Assembly: GCA_964580305.1 (NCBI GenBank)
Contig: CAZOKL010000040.1
Coordinates: 1-19,583, forward strand
Source: Phocaeicola_A sp964580305
GTDB lineage: Bacteria > Bacteroidota > Bacteroidia > Bacteroidales > Bacteroidaceae
Reading direction: 5' to 3'
Length of the DNA stretch: 19,583 nt
Shown: piece after piece, positions 1 through 7,052 of the stretch
Layout of the letters: every line of letters begins with the position of its first letter
How positions within the stretch are numbered: the stretch's first letter is position 1
Program-made: the position numbers and the translations under genes
The notes under the pieces: generated by a model
Told to the model about the DNA's origin: nothing
Database searches by the model: none
Seen by the model: the letters and a program-made list of their open reading frames with translations, nothing else

Positions 1-34
1 GATATTCCGTTGAAATCTGTTTAGCAAAAATCTG

Positions 35-54
35 TATCTCCTAGTAAGAGATAT
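35..54 (+). repeat. Left inverted repeat of the inverton
   Basis: TATCTCCTAGTAAGAGATAT. It is the exact reverse complement of 211-230. The internal arms TATCTC (35-40) and GAGATA (48-53) flank a 7-bp asymmetric core. Confidence 0.92.
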
Positions 55-65
55 AGCTAGTATTG

Positions 66-73
66 CAAAGATA
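66..73 (-). promoter_or_regulatory. Bacteroidales -7 element inside the inverton, facing left
   Basis: The plus strand reads CAAAGATA, so the minus strand reads TATCTTTG, a perfect match to TAnnTTTG. The -33 element is weak: only TTGG at 100-97, spaced 23 nt away. In the present orientation transcription would leave the left edge of the window, so the operon starting at 320 has no evident promoter. The best plus-strand candidate (108-115, TTATTTTG) has one mismatch and no -33 partner. Confidence 0.6.
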
Positions 74-210
74 TGTATAATATTACAACTACGCGTCCAA
101 GCCTCATTTATTTTGGAATATTAGAAAACATTTTGTCTGAAATTGTTTAGCAAATCCTTTATCTGGAATGCTGAAAAAGTTCTGATTTTCAGCAGTTAGC
201 TTATCTGGAT

Positions 211-230
211 ATATCTCTTACTAGGAGATA
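211..230 (-). repeat. Right inverted repeat of the inverton
   Basis: ATATCTCTTACTAGGAGATA. It is the exact reverse complement of 35-54. If the segment were ON, this repeat would lie just downstream of the transcription start (about 206) and could fold into a small hairpin at the 5' end of the operon mRNA. Confidence 0.92.
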
Positions 231-319
231 TGATATTTAGAGTTACCGATACCAATAAAGAAGAATATGTATTCAATGAAACAAGTAAAAGATGTGTTAA
301 ACTTTATAACAATTATGCT

Positions 320-1264
320 ATGAAATGTAGATTATGCTTTGTTTGGCTTTGTATATGGGGGCTGACAGTTTTCGGACAAGCCAAGAAGCCTACCATTATG
401 GTTCTGCCCAGCGATAACTGGTGCAACCAGCGTTATTTCATGACCTCTTTCTCCAATCAAGGGAGCACGGTCAAAGTTCCCAATTACCAACAGGCCTTTA
501 TGGAAGACACCGAATTGCCGCAAGTCATCAGCAAGGTGGGCGGTGTGCTGACCGAATTGGGCTATAGCTTGAAAGATGCCGAGCAGGAGATTAAGAACAT
601 CAGTATGCGGACGGCAGAGGATAATGTGACGACCAGCAAGGCTACCGGTGCTTCGTTGGTGGAAACGCCATTGGATGTGCTGAAGCGACGGGTAAAGTCG
701 GACATCATCATTCAGATTTGGTGGAAGCTGAACCGGGAAAGCAAGGGGCATTCGGTCTCGTTCACACTAGAGGCATTTGATGCTTACACCAACAAGCGCA
801 TAGCCACTTCGACAGGAACAACCAAGGCTTCTACCAACTCTATCCCCGTGCTACTGGAACAAGCGGTGAAAGAGAATGTAACACCGTTTGACGAGCAGAT
901 GACCCGTTGGTATGACGACCAACGGAAAAACGGACGTGAGATAACCCTCACCGTGCGTTGTTGGGACAACTGGGAGAATGACCTGGAGACGGAATATGAC
1001 GGCATGGAGTTGACTGATTGTATTCAGGACTGGCTGGCCGGACACACGGTGAAAGGAATGTTCAACCTGACGGACGGAACGGAGAGTTTTGCTCAGTTTG
1101 AGCAGGTGCGCATTCCACTTGCCGATGAGCGGGGACGGGACATGGATGCCCGTGCATTTGCCACGGAGCTGAGGCGTTACTTGCAGAAGGCGCCTTACAA
1201 CATCACGTCCAAAGTGATGATTCGTGGGTTGGGAGAAGCAATATTGGTGTTAGGTGAAAAATAA
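320..1264 (+). CDS. Exported protein of unknown function, DUF6175-like; first gene of the phase-variable operon
   Basis: A 314-residue protein from the ATG at 320. The reading frame stays open back to 230, but only the start at 320 gives a standard signal peptide (positive start MKCR, hydrophobic stretch to about residue 18, then GQA), so the upstream part is not coding. The mature protein opens with KPTIMVLPSDNWCN and continues as mixed alpha/beta sequence with no catalytic motif I can identify. From memory it resembles the Bacteroidales family DUF6175; this needs a profile search. It is probably periplasmic or outer-membrane associated. The stop is 6 nt before the next gene, which supports one operon. 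Expression would depend on the orientation of the upstream invertible promoter. Confidence 0.75.
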   Translation: MKCRLCFVWLCIWGLTVFGQAKKPTIMVLPSDNWCNQRYFMTSFSNQGSTVKVPNYQQAFMEDTELPQVISKVGGVLTELGYSLKDAEQEIKNISMRTAEDNVTTSKATGASLVETPLDVLKRRVKSDIIIQIWWKLNRESKGHSVSFTLEAFDAYTNKRIATSTGTTKASTNSIPVLLEQAVKENVTPFDEQMTRWYDDQRKNGREITLTVRCWDNWENDLETEYDGMELTDCIQDWLAGHTVKGMFNLTDGTESFAQFEQVRIPLADERGRDMDARAFATELRRYLQKAPYNITSKVMIRGLGEAILVLGEK

Positions 1265-1270
1265 GTCTGT

Positions 1271-2233
1271 ATGCGTATGAAGATTTGGAGATGTATAGGT
1301 GCATTTTGCACCCTGGTCTTTTGTTTGGGTGTTTGTGGGCAGGAATTGTCTGATAACAGCCGCATATCAATGTGTGCCGTTGTTCCTGACGGTGAAATCC
1401 CGGCAGAGGCTTGCCGTAATCTGGAAAACAAGTTGAGCCGCGCCTTGTCCGCAAACGGCTTTGCGGACAATGGTTATGCCGAGCGTTTTGTGTTGACGGC
1501 CAAGGTGGACATTACTTCCAAAGACGTAGTGCCTTCCACGCCGCCACGCGTGTCGCAAAAGATGGACGTTACCTTTATGGTGGGTGATGTGGTAGAGAAC
1601 AAGATCTATGCCACCTCCACCATTTCCCTGACAGGTATCGGCACGAATGAGACCAAGGCTTTTGTCTCAGCATTCTCAAAGGTCAATCCCAACCAGCAGT
1701 GTTTGCAGGAAATGTTGCGGGAGGCAAAAGAAAAGATTCTGGCTTTCTACACCTCACATTGCAGTGAAATCATTACGAATGCCCGTTCGCTGGCCGGGAT
1801 GCAGCGGTATGACGAGGCGATATTCCGCCTGATGGCTGTACCCAATGTGTGCACAGACTGCTACAGGCAATGTCAGGATGCTGCTATTTCCATTTATAAA
1901 CAAAAGATTGATGCGGAATGCGTAGCACTGTTAAACGAGGCAAAAACGGTTTGGATGAAGCAACCAGATACCTCGGGGGCTGCGGAAGTGGCAGACATCA
2001 TCGGCCGGATAGACCCGAAAGCCGCGAATTACAATGAGGTGATGTCTTTCCGTAATGAGGTCGGCAGCAAGCTGAAGGCGGACGCCAAACAGGAATGGGA
2101 CTTCCGGATGCAGCAGTATGAAGACAGACAGGCTTTCAAACGTAGCATCGTTGATGCGTGCAAGGCGATAGGAGTGGCTTTTGGCAACGGGCAGCCGCAG
2201 AATGTGGCGAAGACTATCGTAAAGAGATGGTGA
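1271..2233 (+). CDS. Exported hypothetical protein with an alpha-helical repeat-like C-terminal half
   Basis: A 320-residue protein starting at ATG 1271; a second ATG at 1277 is equally possible. Residues 1-24 form a signal peptide ending near VCGQ. Residues 25-130 look like a beta-rich domain containing VLTAKVDIT and MDVTFMVGDV, in the style of secreted proteins that resemble LPP20 or Curli-assembly components. Residues about 140-320 are mostly helical, with a TPR-like stretch (ARSLAGMQRYDEAIFRLMAV) and several Cys (for example VCTDCYRQC). It follows the previous gene after 6 nt and precedes the next by 34 nt, so it is probably co-transcribed. I do not recognise a specific function. A role at the cell envelope is inferred only from the signal peptide and neighbours. 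Confidence 0.75.
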   Translation: MRMKIWRCIGAFCTLVFCLGVCGQELSDNSRISMCAVVPDGEIPAEACRNLENKLSRALSANGFADNGYAERFVLTAKVDITSKDVVPSTPPRVSQKMDVTFMVGDVVENKIYATSTISLTGIGTNETKAFVSAFSKVNPNQQCLQEMLREAKEKILAFYTSHCSEIITNARSLAGMQRYDEAIFRLMAVPNVCTDCYRQCQDAAISIYKQKIDAECVALLNEAKTVWMKQPDTSGAAEVADIIGRIDPKAANYNEVMSFRNEVGSKLKADAKQEWDFRMQQYEDRQAFKRSIVDACKAIGVAFGNGQPQNVAKTIVKRW

Positions 2234-2267
2234 TGAAAAAAATAGTTCAAATAATCAATACAAGAAA

Positions 2268-3182
2268 ATGAAGAAAAAATTTTTAATGCTGTTCATTGCC
2301 CTGGGGACAATGGCTGTGCAAGTAGAGGCACAAAACTGGTTAAAAAAGATGAAACAAGTACTCATCGATGGTGCAAATCAATCGCAGACTAAAAATAAGG
2401 GACAGACAGACAATGGAGTCTCGTTCAAGGGAAAACTCCCAACAGATGAAAACAACTCAACGGCTAATTCAGATGATGAAGTAACGTTGGTTGTTTCTGC
2501 GGACGGTGCTACCAAAGACGAAGCGACCAAGACAGCCTTGCGTAGTGCCATAGAACAGGCATACGGAACTTTTGTCTCTGCCAATACCACAATCTTGAAC
2601 GATGAACTGGTAAAGGACGAAATAGTGACGGTGGCAAGTGGAAACATCAAAAACTACAAAGAAATAGCAAGCAACTTTATGCCGGACGGAAAAACATTTG
2701 TGACGCTTCAGGCAACGGTTTCCATTTCCAGGTTGGTAAGTTATGTGCAGAACAAAGGAGCTGAAACAGAATTTGCCGGGGCTACGTTTGCGATGAACAT
2801 TAAGATGAAAGAGCTGAATAAACAAAATGAAATGAAAGCATGGCAGAATTTGGAAACACAGGTGCTTGAAATGTATAAAAATGCTTTTACTTATCGGTTA
2901 AATGTGAAAGGACCAATGATGGTGGATGCATTTGCATTCAGAAAAACTGGATTACCAGGAAAACCGGAAGATTATTATCTAATTTATTTTTTTATATCTG
3001 TAGAAACCAATCGAATGATGATGGAGTCAATCTATGACCTTGTAGTAAAAACTGCAATGTCATTGCGATTGACGAACAAGGAATGTTATGAATATGAAGA
3101 GATGAAAATCCCTACTGAGGGTTTAAGCTTGAGGCAAATTGTTTCTGGGGTAAATCAGAGCTTTATGAAAAGCTGTATGTGA
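2268..3182 (+). CDS. Exported protein with LPP20/FlgT-N-like domain; probably the N-terminal part of a frameshifted gene
   Basis: 304 residues from ATG 2268. The signal peptide is about residues 1-21 (MKKKFLMLFIALGTMAVQVEA). A polar low-complexity linker (about 35-70) follows, then a domain with VVSADGATKDEATKTALRSA, IEQAYGTFVS and VKDEIVTVASGNIKNYKE. This pattern of duties (an added residue-rich helix, then an oligomerising strand) resembles LPP20 lipoproteins and the FlgT N-terminal domain; the assignment is from memory. The end looks abnormal: the frame closes with SFMKSCM, while the -1 frame over the same bases reads ELYEKLYVKDPYFATKG and runs on into the ORF at 3179. One extra G near 3158 (CAG AGC to CAG GAG CTT) would join both into about 437 residues. 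Confidence 0.7.
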   Translation: MKKKFLMLFIALGTMAVQVEAQNWLKKMKQVLIDGANQSQTKNKGQTDNGVSFKGKLPTDENNSTANSDDEVTLVVSADGATKDEATKTALRSAIEQAYGTFVSANTTILNDELVKDEIVTVASGNIKNYKEIASNFMPDGKTFVTLQATVSISRLVSYVQNKGAETEFAGATFAMNIKMKELNKQNEMKAWQNLETQVLEMYKNAFTYRLNVKGPMMVDAFAFRKTGLPGKPEDYYLIYFFISVETNRMMMESIYDLVVKTAMSLRLTNKECYEYEEMKIPTEGLSLRQIVSGVNQSFMKSCM

Positions 3183-3580
3183 AAGACCCTTATTTTGCGA
3201 CGAAAGGGATGAGGTTCAGGTCATATCCAAAGTTTATTAATTTGGAAATTGCGAAAATGTTATGTAATTTCGAAATAGTAGATAACATGGGAAATGTATC
3301 TTATGTAGATTGGGAGTATGGGTATAAGATTAGTAGTTCTAATAGTTTTATTTATCCAATAAAAGGTTATAATTTATTTGCTTTTTTTAGTGAAAAATAT
3401 TTAATACCTATTAATTATAAACATAATACAAGACCACTTATAAATCTTGGATGTGATGAGGGTGGTGATGGTTTCTTCTTGATCAGAATACCTGCTTATA
3501 TACATAAGAATGATATTGACAAGTATTCTAAGTTTGAGATTAGGGAAAGAACAAATCCTATAGTCTTTTTTAAGGATTAA
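3179..3580 (+). CDS. Downstream fragment, probable C-terminal part of the gene starting at 2268
   Basis: 133 residues that open with GTG at 3179, overlapping the previous stop by 4 nt. The sequence has no signal peptide and no domain I can name. It is rich in aromatic residues and beta strands (FEIVDNMGNVSYVDWEYGYK) and ends with NPIVFFKD. The same frame is open upstream of the GTG with plausible protein sequence (ELYEKLY), which argues that this is the tail of the preceding protein and not an independent gene. The alternative is a translationally coupled GTG-start gene. Base composition is clearly more A+T-rich than in the first two genes of the operon. Confidence 0.55.
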   Translation: MKDPYFATKGMRFRSYPKFINLEIAKMLCNFEIVDNMGNVSYVDWEYGYKISSSNSFIYPIKGYNLFAFFSEKYLIPINYKHNTRPLINLGCDEGGDGFFLIRIPAYIHKNDIDKYSKFEIRERTNPIVFFKD

Positions 3581-3654
3581 GCGTGGTAGTAATGTAATCA
3601 TTATCAACGCAGGCAAAGTAAAAATGAATTAATTAAATATCAGATAAAAAAATA

Positions 3655-3765
3655 ATGGATAATTTTTTTTCAAAACTCTCTTTATATGACATACTTTCCA
3701 TGGTCATACCGGGAGGAACAATCTTCTTGTTCCTCTCACTGACTTTGGAATATAAACGAAAATAA
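3655..3765 (+). CDS. N-terminal fragment of a frameshifted membrane protein
   Basis: A 36-codon reading frame starting at ATG 3655: MDNFFSKLSLYDILSMVIPG, then a hydrophobic run GTIFLFLSLTLEY and the stop TAA at 3763. This is the N-terminus expected of a multi-span membrane protein with an IPG turn before its first helix. The frame ends in the A-run 3759-3762. Adding one A there reads KRKINKCAIDPVLGWTIALV and enters the frame of the next ORF without a stop. By itself it is unlikely to be a functional small protein. Confidence 0.5.
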   Translation: MDNFFSKLSLYDILSMVIPGGTIFLFLSLTLEYKRK

Positions 3766-3806
3766 ATAAATGTGCCATTGACCCTGTTCTGGGCTGGACA
3801 ATTGCT

Positions 3807-4421
3807 TTGGTACTTTCTTATTTGCTGGGAGTGATAAATCATGTATGCACGGCCAAAATGTGGGAAAAGTTCAGAGACAACTTCATGCTGTACAAAGAAA
3901 AAAAACTTTGTTGGAGAAATATATTTTGTGATATGAAATATGTTTTTATTCTTATAGTTGTTATGCTAATCATAGGATATGTATTGAAACCAGATTTTCC
4001 TAGGACATGCTTAGTCTTAATAGTTTTTATTTTCACGTTGTTCTTGCCTATAATTTTATCTTTAATAAAAAGGAAAGATAATGACAACATTCTTCGGGTT
4101 TTGTATTATGAGCAATATTACTATGTGATGAAACATCGTTACAATGATGATATTCCAATTATGGAAAGTCAAGTGGCATTTATGCAAAATATGCTTATTC
4201 CTTTGGCCTTATTCCTTTTTGTTACTCCGAAATGTGTTTTGAAATGGATGACTGATGTGGAGTGTTGTTTGTATAAAAGTTGCTTTGGGTGGATGCTCAT
4301 TCTGCTATATGTTGCATTGATAATAGCAATTCTTGTTCGACAAGACAAGATCGTTTACCGAGTCAAAACTGATTATATGTATCTAAAACAGCTTGAAAAA
4401 TATGAAGAAACTCATAAGTAA
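3807..4421 (+). CDS. Multi-pass inner-membrane protein, main part of a frameshifted gene
   Basis: Up to 204 residues from TTG 3807 in a frame that is open back to 3756; the first ATG in frame is at 3858. There is no credible start of its own, and the upstream sequence (CAIDPVLGWTIALVLSYLLG) is a membrane helix, so the real N-terminus is probably the fragment at 3655. Further hydrophobic segments are at YVFILIVVMLIIGYVL, CLVLIVFIFTLFLPIILSLI, MLIPLALFLFVTP and WMLILLYVALIIAILV, giving about six helices in the joined protein. The C-terminus (YMYLKQLEKYEETHK) is charged and overlaps the next gene by 20 nt, so translation was probably coupled. I do not recognise the family. Strongly A+T-rich compared with the genes on both sides. 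Confidence 0.6.
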   Translation: MVLSYLLGVINHVCTAKMWEKFRDNFMLYKEKKLCWRNIFCDMKYVFILIVVMLIIGYVLKPDFPRTCLVLIVFIFTLFLPIILSLIKRKDNDNILRVLYYEQYYYVMKHRYNDDIPIMESQVAFMQNMLIPLALFLFVTPKCVLKWMTDVECCLYKSCFGWMLILLYVALIIAILVRQDKIVYRVKTDYMYLKQLEKYEETHK

Positions 4422-4866
4422 CTTGTTGTTTATTGCCGCAACTTTGGCCCTCCATGCCCAAAGCTATGACAGCGACAAAGTGTCGTTCACCAATTTCCTG
4501 ATACGCATGTACAACAACGCCCCTTTCGAGGGTGTGCGTGCAGTGGATGATTATGACCATGCTTATCTTATCTCCGTGTTGGCATTGGACAAGGCGAAGT
4601 ATAAAACAGAGTCTGCATTGAACCGAGTGGCTTCCGTGAAGGCGATGGCGCAGGCTTCGCGCTATTTTAACGGTTCGAATATCACACAAGACATGATTAT
4701 CCGCACTTCGGAAAAGGCGGACGGGCGTTCGGATACGGAAATCATCGAGAACATACGCGAGCACTCGGTGGGGTATGTCAAGGCTTTGGAACAACTCACC
4801 AACTTCACGCGGGAGGACGGTATGCAGGTGTTCATCTTCATCAAGATGCTGGAAGAGTCGTTTTAA
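4402..4866 (+). CDS. Small exported hypothetical protein; last gene of the phase-variable operon
   Basis: 154 residues from ATG 4402; a TTG at 4393 is in frame, but the ATG gives the cleaner signal peptide (MKKLISNLLFIAATLALHAQ). The mature part is about 135 residues, polar and probably mostly helical. The stretch RVASVKAMAQASRYFNGSNI resembles the helix of LPP20-like secreted proteins, where a repeated Ala-rich helix precedes a strand; this is only a weak resemblance. It starts inside the end of the membrane-protein frame. Its base composition returns to the more G+C-rich level of the first operon genes. Confidence 0.7.
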   Translation: MKKLISNLLFIAATLALHAQSYDSDKVSFTNFLIRMYNNAPFEGVRAVDDYDHAYLISVLALDKAKYKTESALNRVASVKAMAQASRYFNGSNITQDMIIRTSEKADGRSDTEIIENIREHSVGYVKALEQLTNFTREDGMQVFIFIKMLEESF

Positions 4867-4962
4867 AAAGATGAATTCAGACGATACGGTTTTTTGTTTT
4901 CGCTTTCTATGAACGACTGTAATTAGGGATATTCAGCAAATGTCGTTTGAAAAGAAGAAAAG

Positions 4963-5030
4963 AGCACATCAAAACGAGCATCTTTTTCTTTCATTTTTGC
5001 AGAAAAGATTTAGTCTCGTCTTGATGTGCT
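4963..5030 (-). terminator. Long hairpin between the convergent operon and the acyl-CoA dehydrogenase gene
   Basis: Arms 4963-4978 (AGCACATCAAAACGAG) and 5015-5030 (CTCGTCTTGATGTGCT) pair over 16 positions with one mismatch. On the minus-strand RNA that position is a G-U wobble, so the stem is fully paired there, and a further 7 bp (ATCTTTT with AAAAGAT) continue inward. On the minus strand the stem is followed by CTTTTCTTCTTTTC, a U-rich tract. This fits a factor-independent terminator for the acyl-CoA dehydrogenase transcript, 85 nt past its stop. In the plus direction there is a mismatch and no U tract. Confidence 0.65.
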
Positions 5031-5114
5031 TCTGTCGTATGTTCAGGGTGTGTGTAGCCTCGGTATGTTGTTTTCGAGGCATGGATTACCCTTTGAGTTT
5101 GCTAAATAACATTC

Positions 5115-6821
5115 TTATTTGCGATAGTTTTCCAAGTCCTCAGGACGGAATTTGCTAATGAAATCAGCATGTTTGCTCACTTCAGCCTCTGCATGGCGTA
5201 CGTAAACGTTGGCTGAAAGGGCGAAAAGGTCAGCGTTTGCTGTAGCTTCCAAAACGAGTAGATGCCCCATGATGGTGCAGGCTGCCATTTCAACCAATCG
5301 GCGTGCCACGAAGTCTAAGAATTCCTGGTCTTTCAGTTCGTTGATGCGGGCTGTGACGGTTTCGAGGCTGTCGGCCATCGTTTTCAAGCGAGTTCTCAGG
5401 TCTTCGAAAGCAGGTGCGCAAGGCATGGTTTCGTAGGCACGAATTTGGTTCAGGTAGGCTCCGGTGGTAACGTAGCGAATGGCGGCCACGACTTGCAATT
5501 GTGTTGTGCCCTCGTAAATGGAAGTGATGCGTGCATCGCGGTATAGCCGTTCGCAGGTATAGTCTTTCATGAAGCCTGAACCACCGTGAATTTGGATGCA
5601 GTCATACGCGTTTTGATTAGCATATTCGCTACCCATGCCTTTTGACAAGGGAGTGAAACAGTCTGCAAGCTTGGCGTATTTCTTCTGTTCCTGACGTTCT
5701 TCAGGAGAGAGTTTGCGCTCGCGGGCAATGTCGTCAAGTGCTTTATACACATCGACAAAGCGTGCTGTTTCATAGAGCAAGGCGCGTGAAGCATCAAGTT
5801 TGGCTTTCATGGTGGAAAGCATGTCGTAGACTGCCGGGAAGTTGATGATTGTTTTGCCAAACTGTTTGCGGTCTTTAGCATAGGCTAAAGCTTCATTGTA
5901 AGCAGCTTGGGATATACCAACGCTTTGTGCGGCAATGCCAAGACGGGCACCGTTCATCAGTGCCATGACATATTTGATGAGGCCTAATTTGCGATCACCG
6001 CAAAGTTCGGCTTTGGCATTCTTGTAGACAAGTTCGCAAGTCGGGGAGCCTTTAATGCCCATCTTGTTTTCAATGCGACGCACGTCGACACCTCCGTCAC
6101 GTTTGTCATAGATGAACATAGAGAGTCCGCGACCGTCGTGTGTGCCTTCTTCAGAACGGGCGAGCACGAGGTGTATGTCAGAGTCGCCGTTGGTGATGAA
6201 GCGTTTCACACCATTGAGTCGCCAGCAATTCTCCTTCTCATCAAAAGTGGCTTTCAGCATGACGGATTGCAGGTCGGAACCTGCATCCGGTTCGGTGAGA
6301 TCCATTGACATGGTTTCTCCACAACTGACACGTGTGAGGAAACGCTGGCGTTGGTCTTCATTGCCAAATTCGTAGAGCGTTTCGGCACAATCTTGCAATC
6401 CCCAAAGGTTTTCAAAACCGGCATCAGCACGTGAAACGATGTCTGCAGCCATGATATAAGGCACGATGGGGAAGTTTAGTCCTCCGTAGCGTCTGGCTAT
6501 GGCCATGCACATGAGTCCGGCTTTGCGCACAGCTTCAAGGTTGGCTTGTGTGCCACTGGCATACGTTACACGTCCGTTGGCTACGGTTGGTCCTTCATGG
6601 TCGACGCCTTCGGCGTTGGGAGCGATGATGTCGCCACAGAGTTCACCCACGATTTCGAGCACACGGTCATAGCTGTCCATGGCGTCGTCAAAATCCATAG
6701 GGGCATAATCATACTTGTCTTTATCTGCAAAGTTTCGCTCTTTAAGCTCCACAATGCGGCGCATCAACGGGTGGTTCAGATGATGCTTCAGTTCGGGTGT
6801 GTCGGTATAAAAGTTTGCCAT
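5115..6821 (-). CDS. Acyl-CoA dehydrogenase, FAD-dependent
   Basis: 568 residues. Catalyses alpha,beta-dehydrogenation of an acyl-CoA and passes electrons to an electron-transfer flavoprotein. The FAD/substrate motif LTEPDAGSDLQ is at 175-185, ITNGD at 209-213, the C-terminal signature QIHGGSGFMKD at 410-420, and the YEGTT motif with the expected catalytic Glu437 at 436-440. Common short-chain family members are about 380 residues; this one has an N-terminal helix region (1-60) and a C-terminal extension of about 120 residues (450-568), as in the longer acyl-CoA dehydrogenases found in Bacteroidetes. Substrate chain length cannot be told from the sequence. It lies downstream of etfA after a 231-bp gap in which I see no promoter, so co-transcription with etfBA is likely. 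P. gingivalis has a comparable dehydrogenase/etfBA cluster (from memory). Confidence 0.93.
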   Translation of the reverse strand: MANFYTDTPELKHHLNHPLMRRIVELKERNFADKDKYDYAPMDFDDAMDSYDRVLEIVGELCGDIIAPNAEGVDHEGPTVANGRVTYASGTQANLEAVRKAGLMCMAIARRYGGLNFPIVPYIMAADIVSRADAGFENLWGLQDCAETLYEFGNEDQRQRFLTRVSCGETMSMDLTEPDAGSDLQSVMLKATFDEKENCWRLNGVKRFITNGDSDIHLVLARSEEGTHDGRGLSMFIYDKRDGGVDVRRIENKMGIKGSPTCELVYKNAKAELCGDRKLGLIKYVMALMNGARLGIAAQSVGISQAAYNEALAYAKDRKQFGKTIINFPAVYDMLSTMKAKLDASRALLYETARFVDVYKALDDIARERKLSPEERQEQKKYAKLADCFTPLSKGMGSEYANQNAYDCIQIHGGSGFMKDYTCERLYRDARITSIYEGTTQLQVVAAIRYVTTGAYLNQIRAYETMPCAPAFEDLRTRLKTMADSLETVTARINELKDQEFLDFVARRLVEMAACTIMGHLLVLEATANADLFALSANVYVRHAEAEVSKHADFISKFRPEDLENYRK

Positions 6822-7052
6822 TGTTTCTATTTTGATTAATTGTTGCGACTGTGTTTTAAGGGTAAGAGAACGGCATTATGAAGCATATCAAAGCTGCGTT
6901 TCTAAAATAAGACCGGTTGTGTCAGTAATCTCTTTTTCCGCCAGACCGTTCATCGGTTGTTTTTGGGGCTTGGACGACTGATGTGGAAATCCGGCAATCA
7001 AAGTCGAAGCGAAGCCAAGGTGATGCTTTTCATGATTCCCCTACAAAGTTTC

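Larger units (their letters stand above)
35..230. other. Invertible DNA segment (inverton) carrying a promoter
   Basis: Two 20-bp sequences, 35-54 and 211-230, are perfect inverted copies of each other and enclose 156 bp. A perfect 20-bp match at this distance is not expected by chance. Each copy is itself a near-palindrome: 6-bp arms (TATCTC and GAGATA) around an asymmetric 7-bp core (CTAGTAA or TTACTAG), the layout expected of a crossover site for a site-specific recombinase. Size and arrangement match known Bacteroidales invertible promoters. Inside lies a perfect -7 element on the minus strand (66-73); no perfect one is present on the plus strand. Inversion maps position x to 265-x, which would put that element at 192-199 on the plus strand, facing the gene at 320. 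No invertase gene is in the window, so the enzyme must act in trans. That inversion occurs is inference. Confidence 0.85.

Noticed and set aside
230..319. N-terminal extension of the first gene back to ATG 230
   Set aside because: The ATG at 230 overlaps the inverted repeat, and only the start at 320 gives a signal peptide.
4940..5158. Plus-strand ORF of 72 residues
   Set aside because: It covers the terminator hairpin and the end of the acyl-CoA dehydrogenase gene on the other strand, and the protein has no recognisable pattern.
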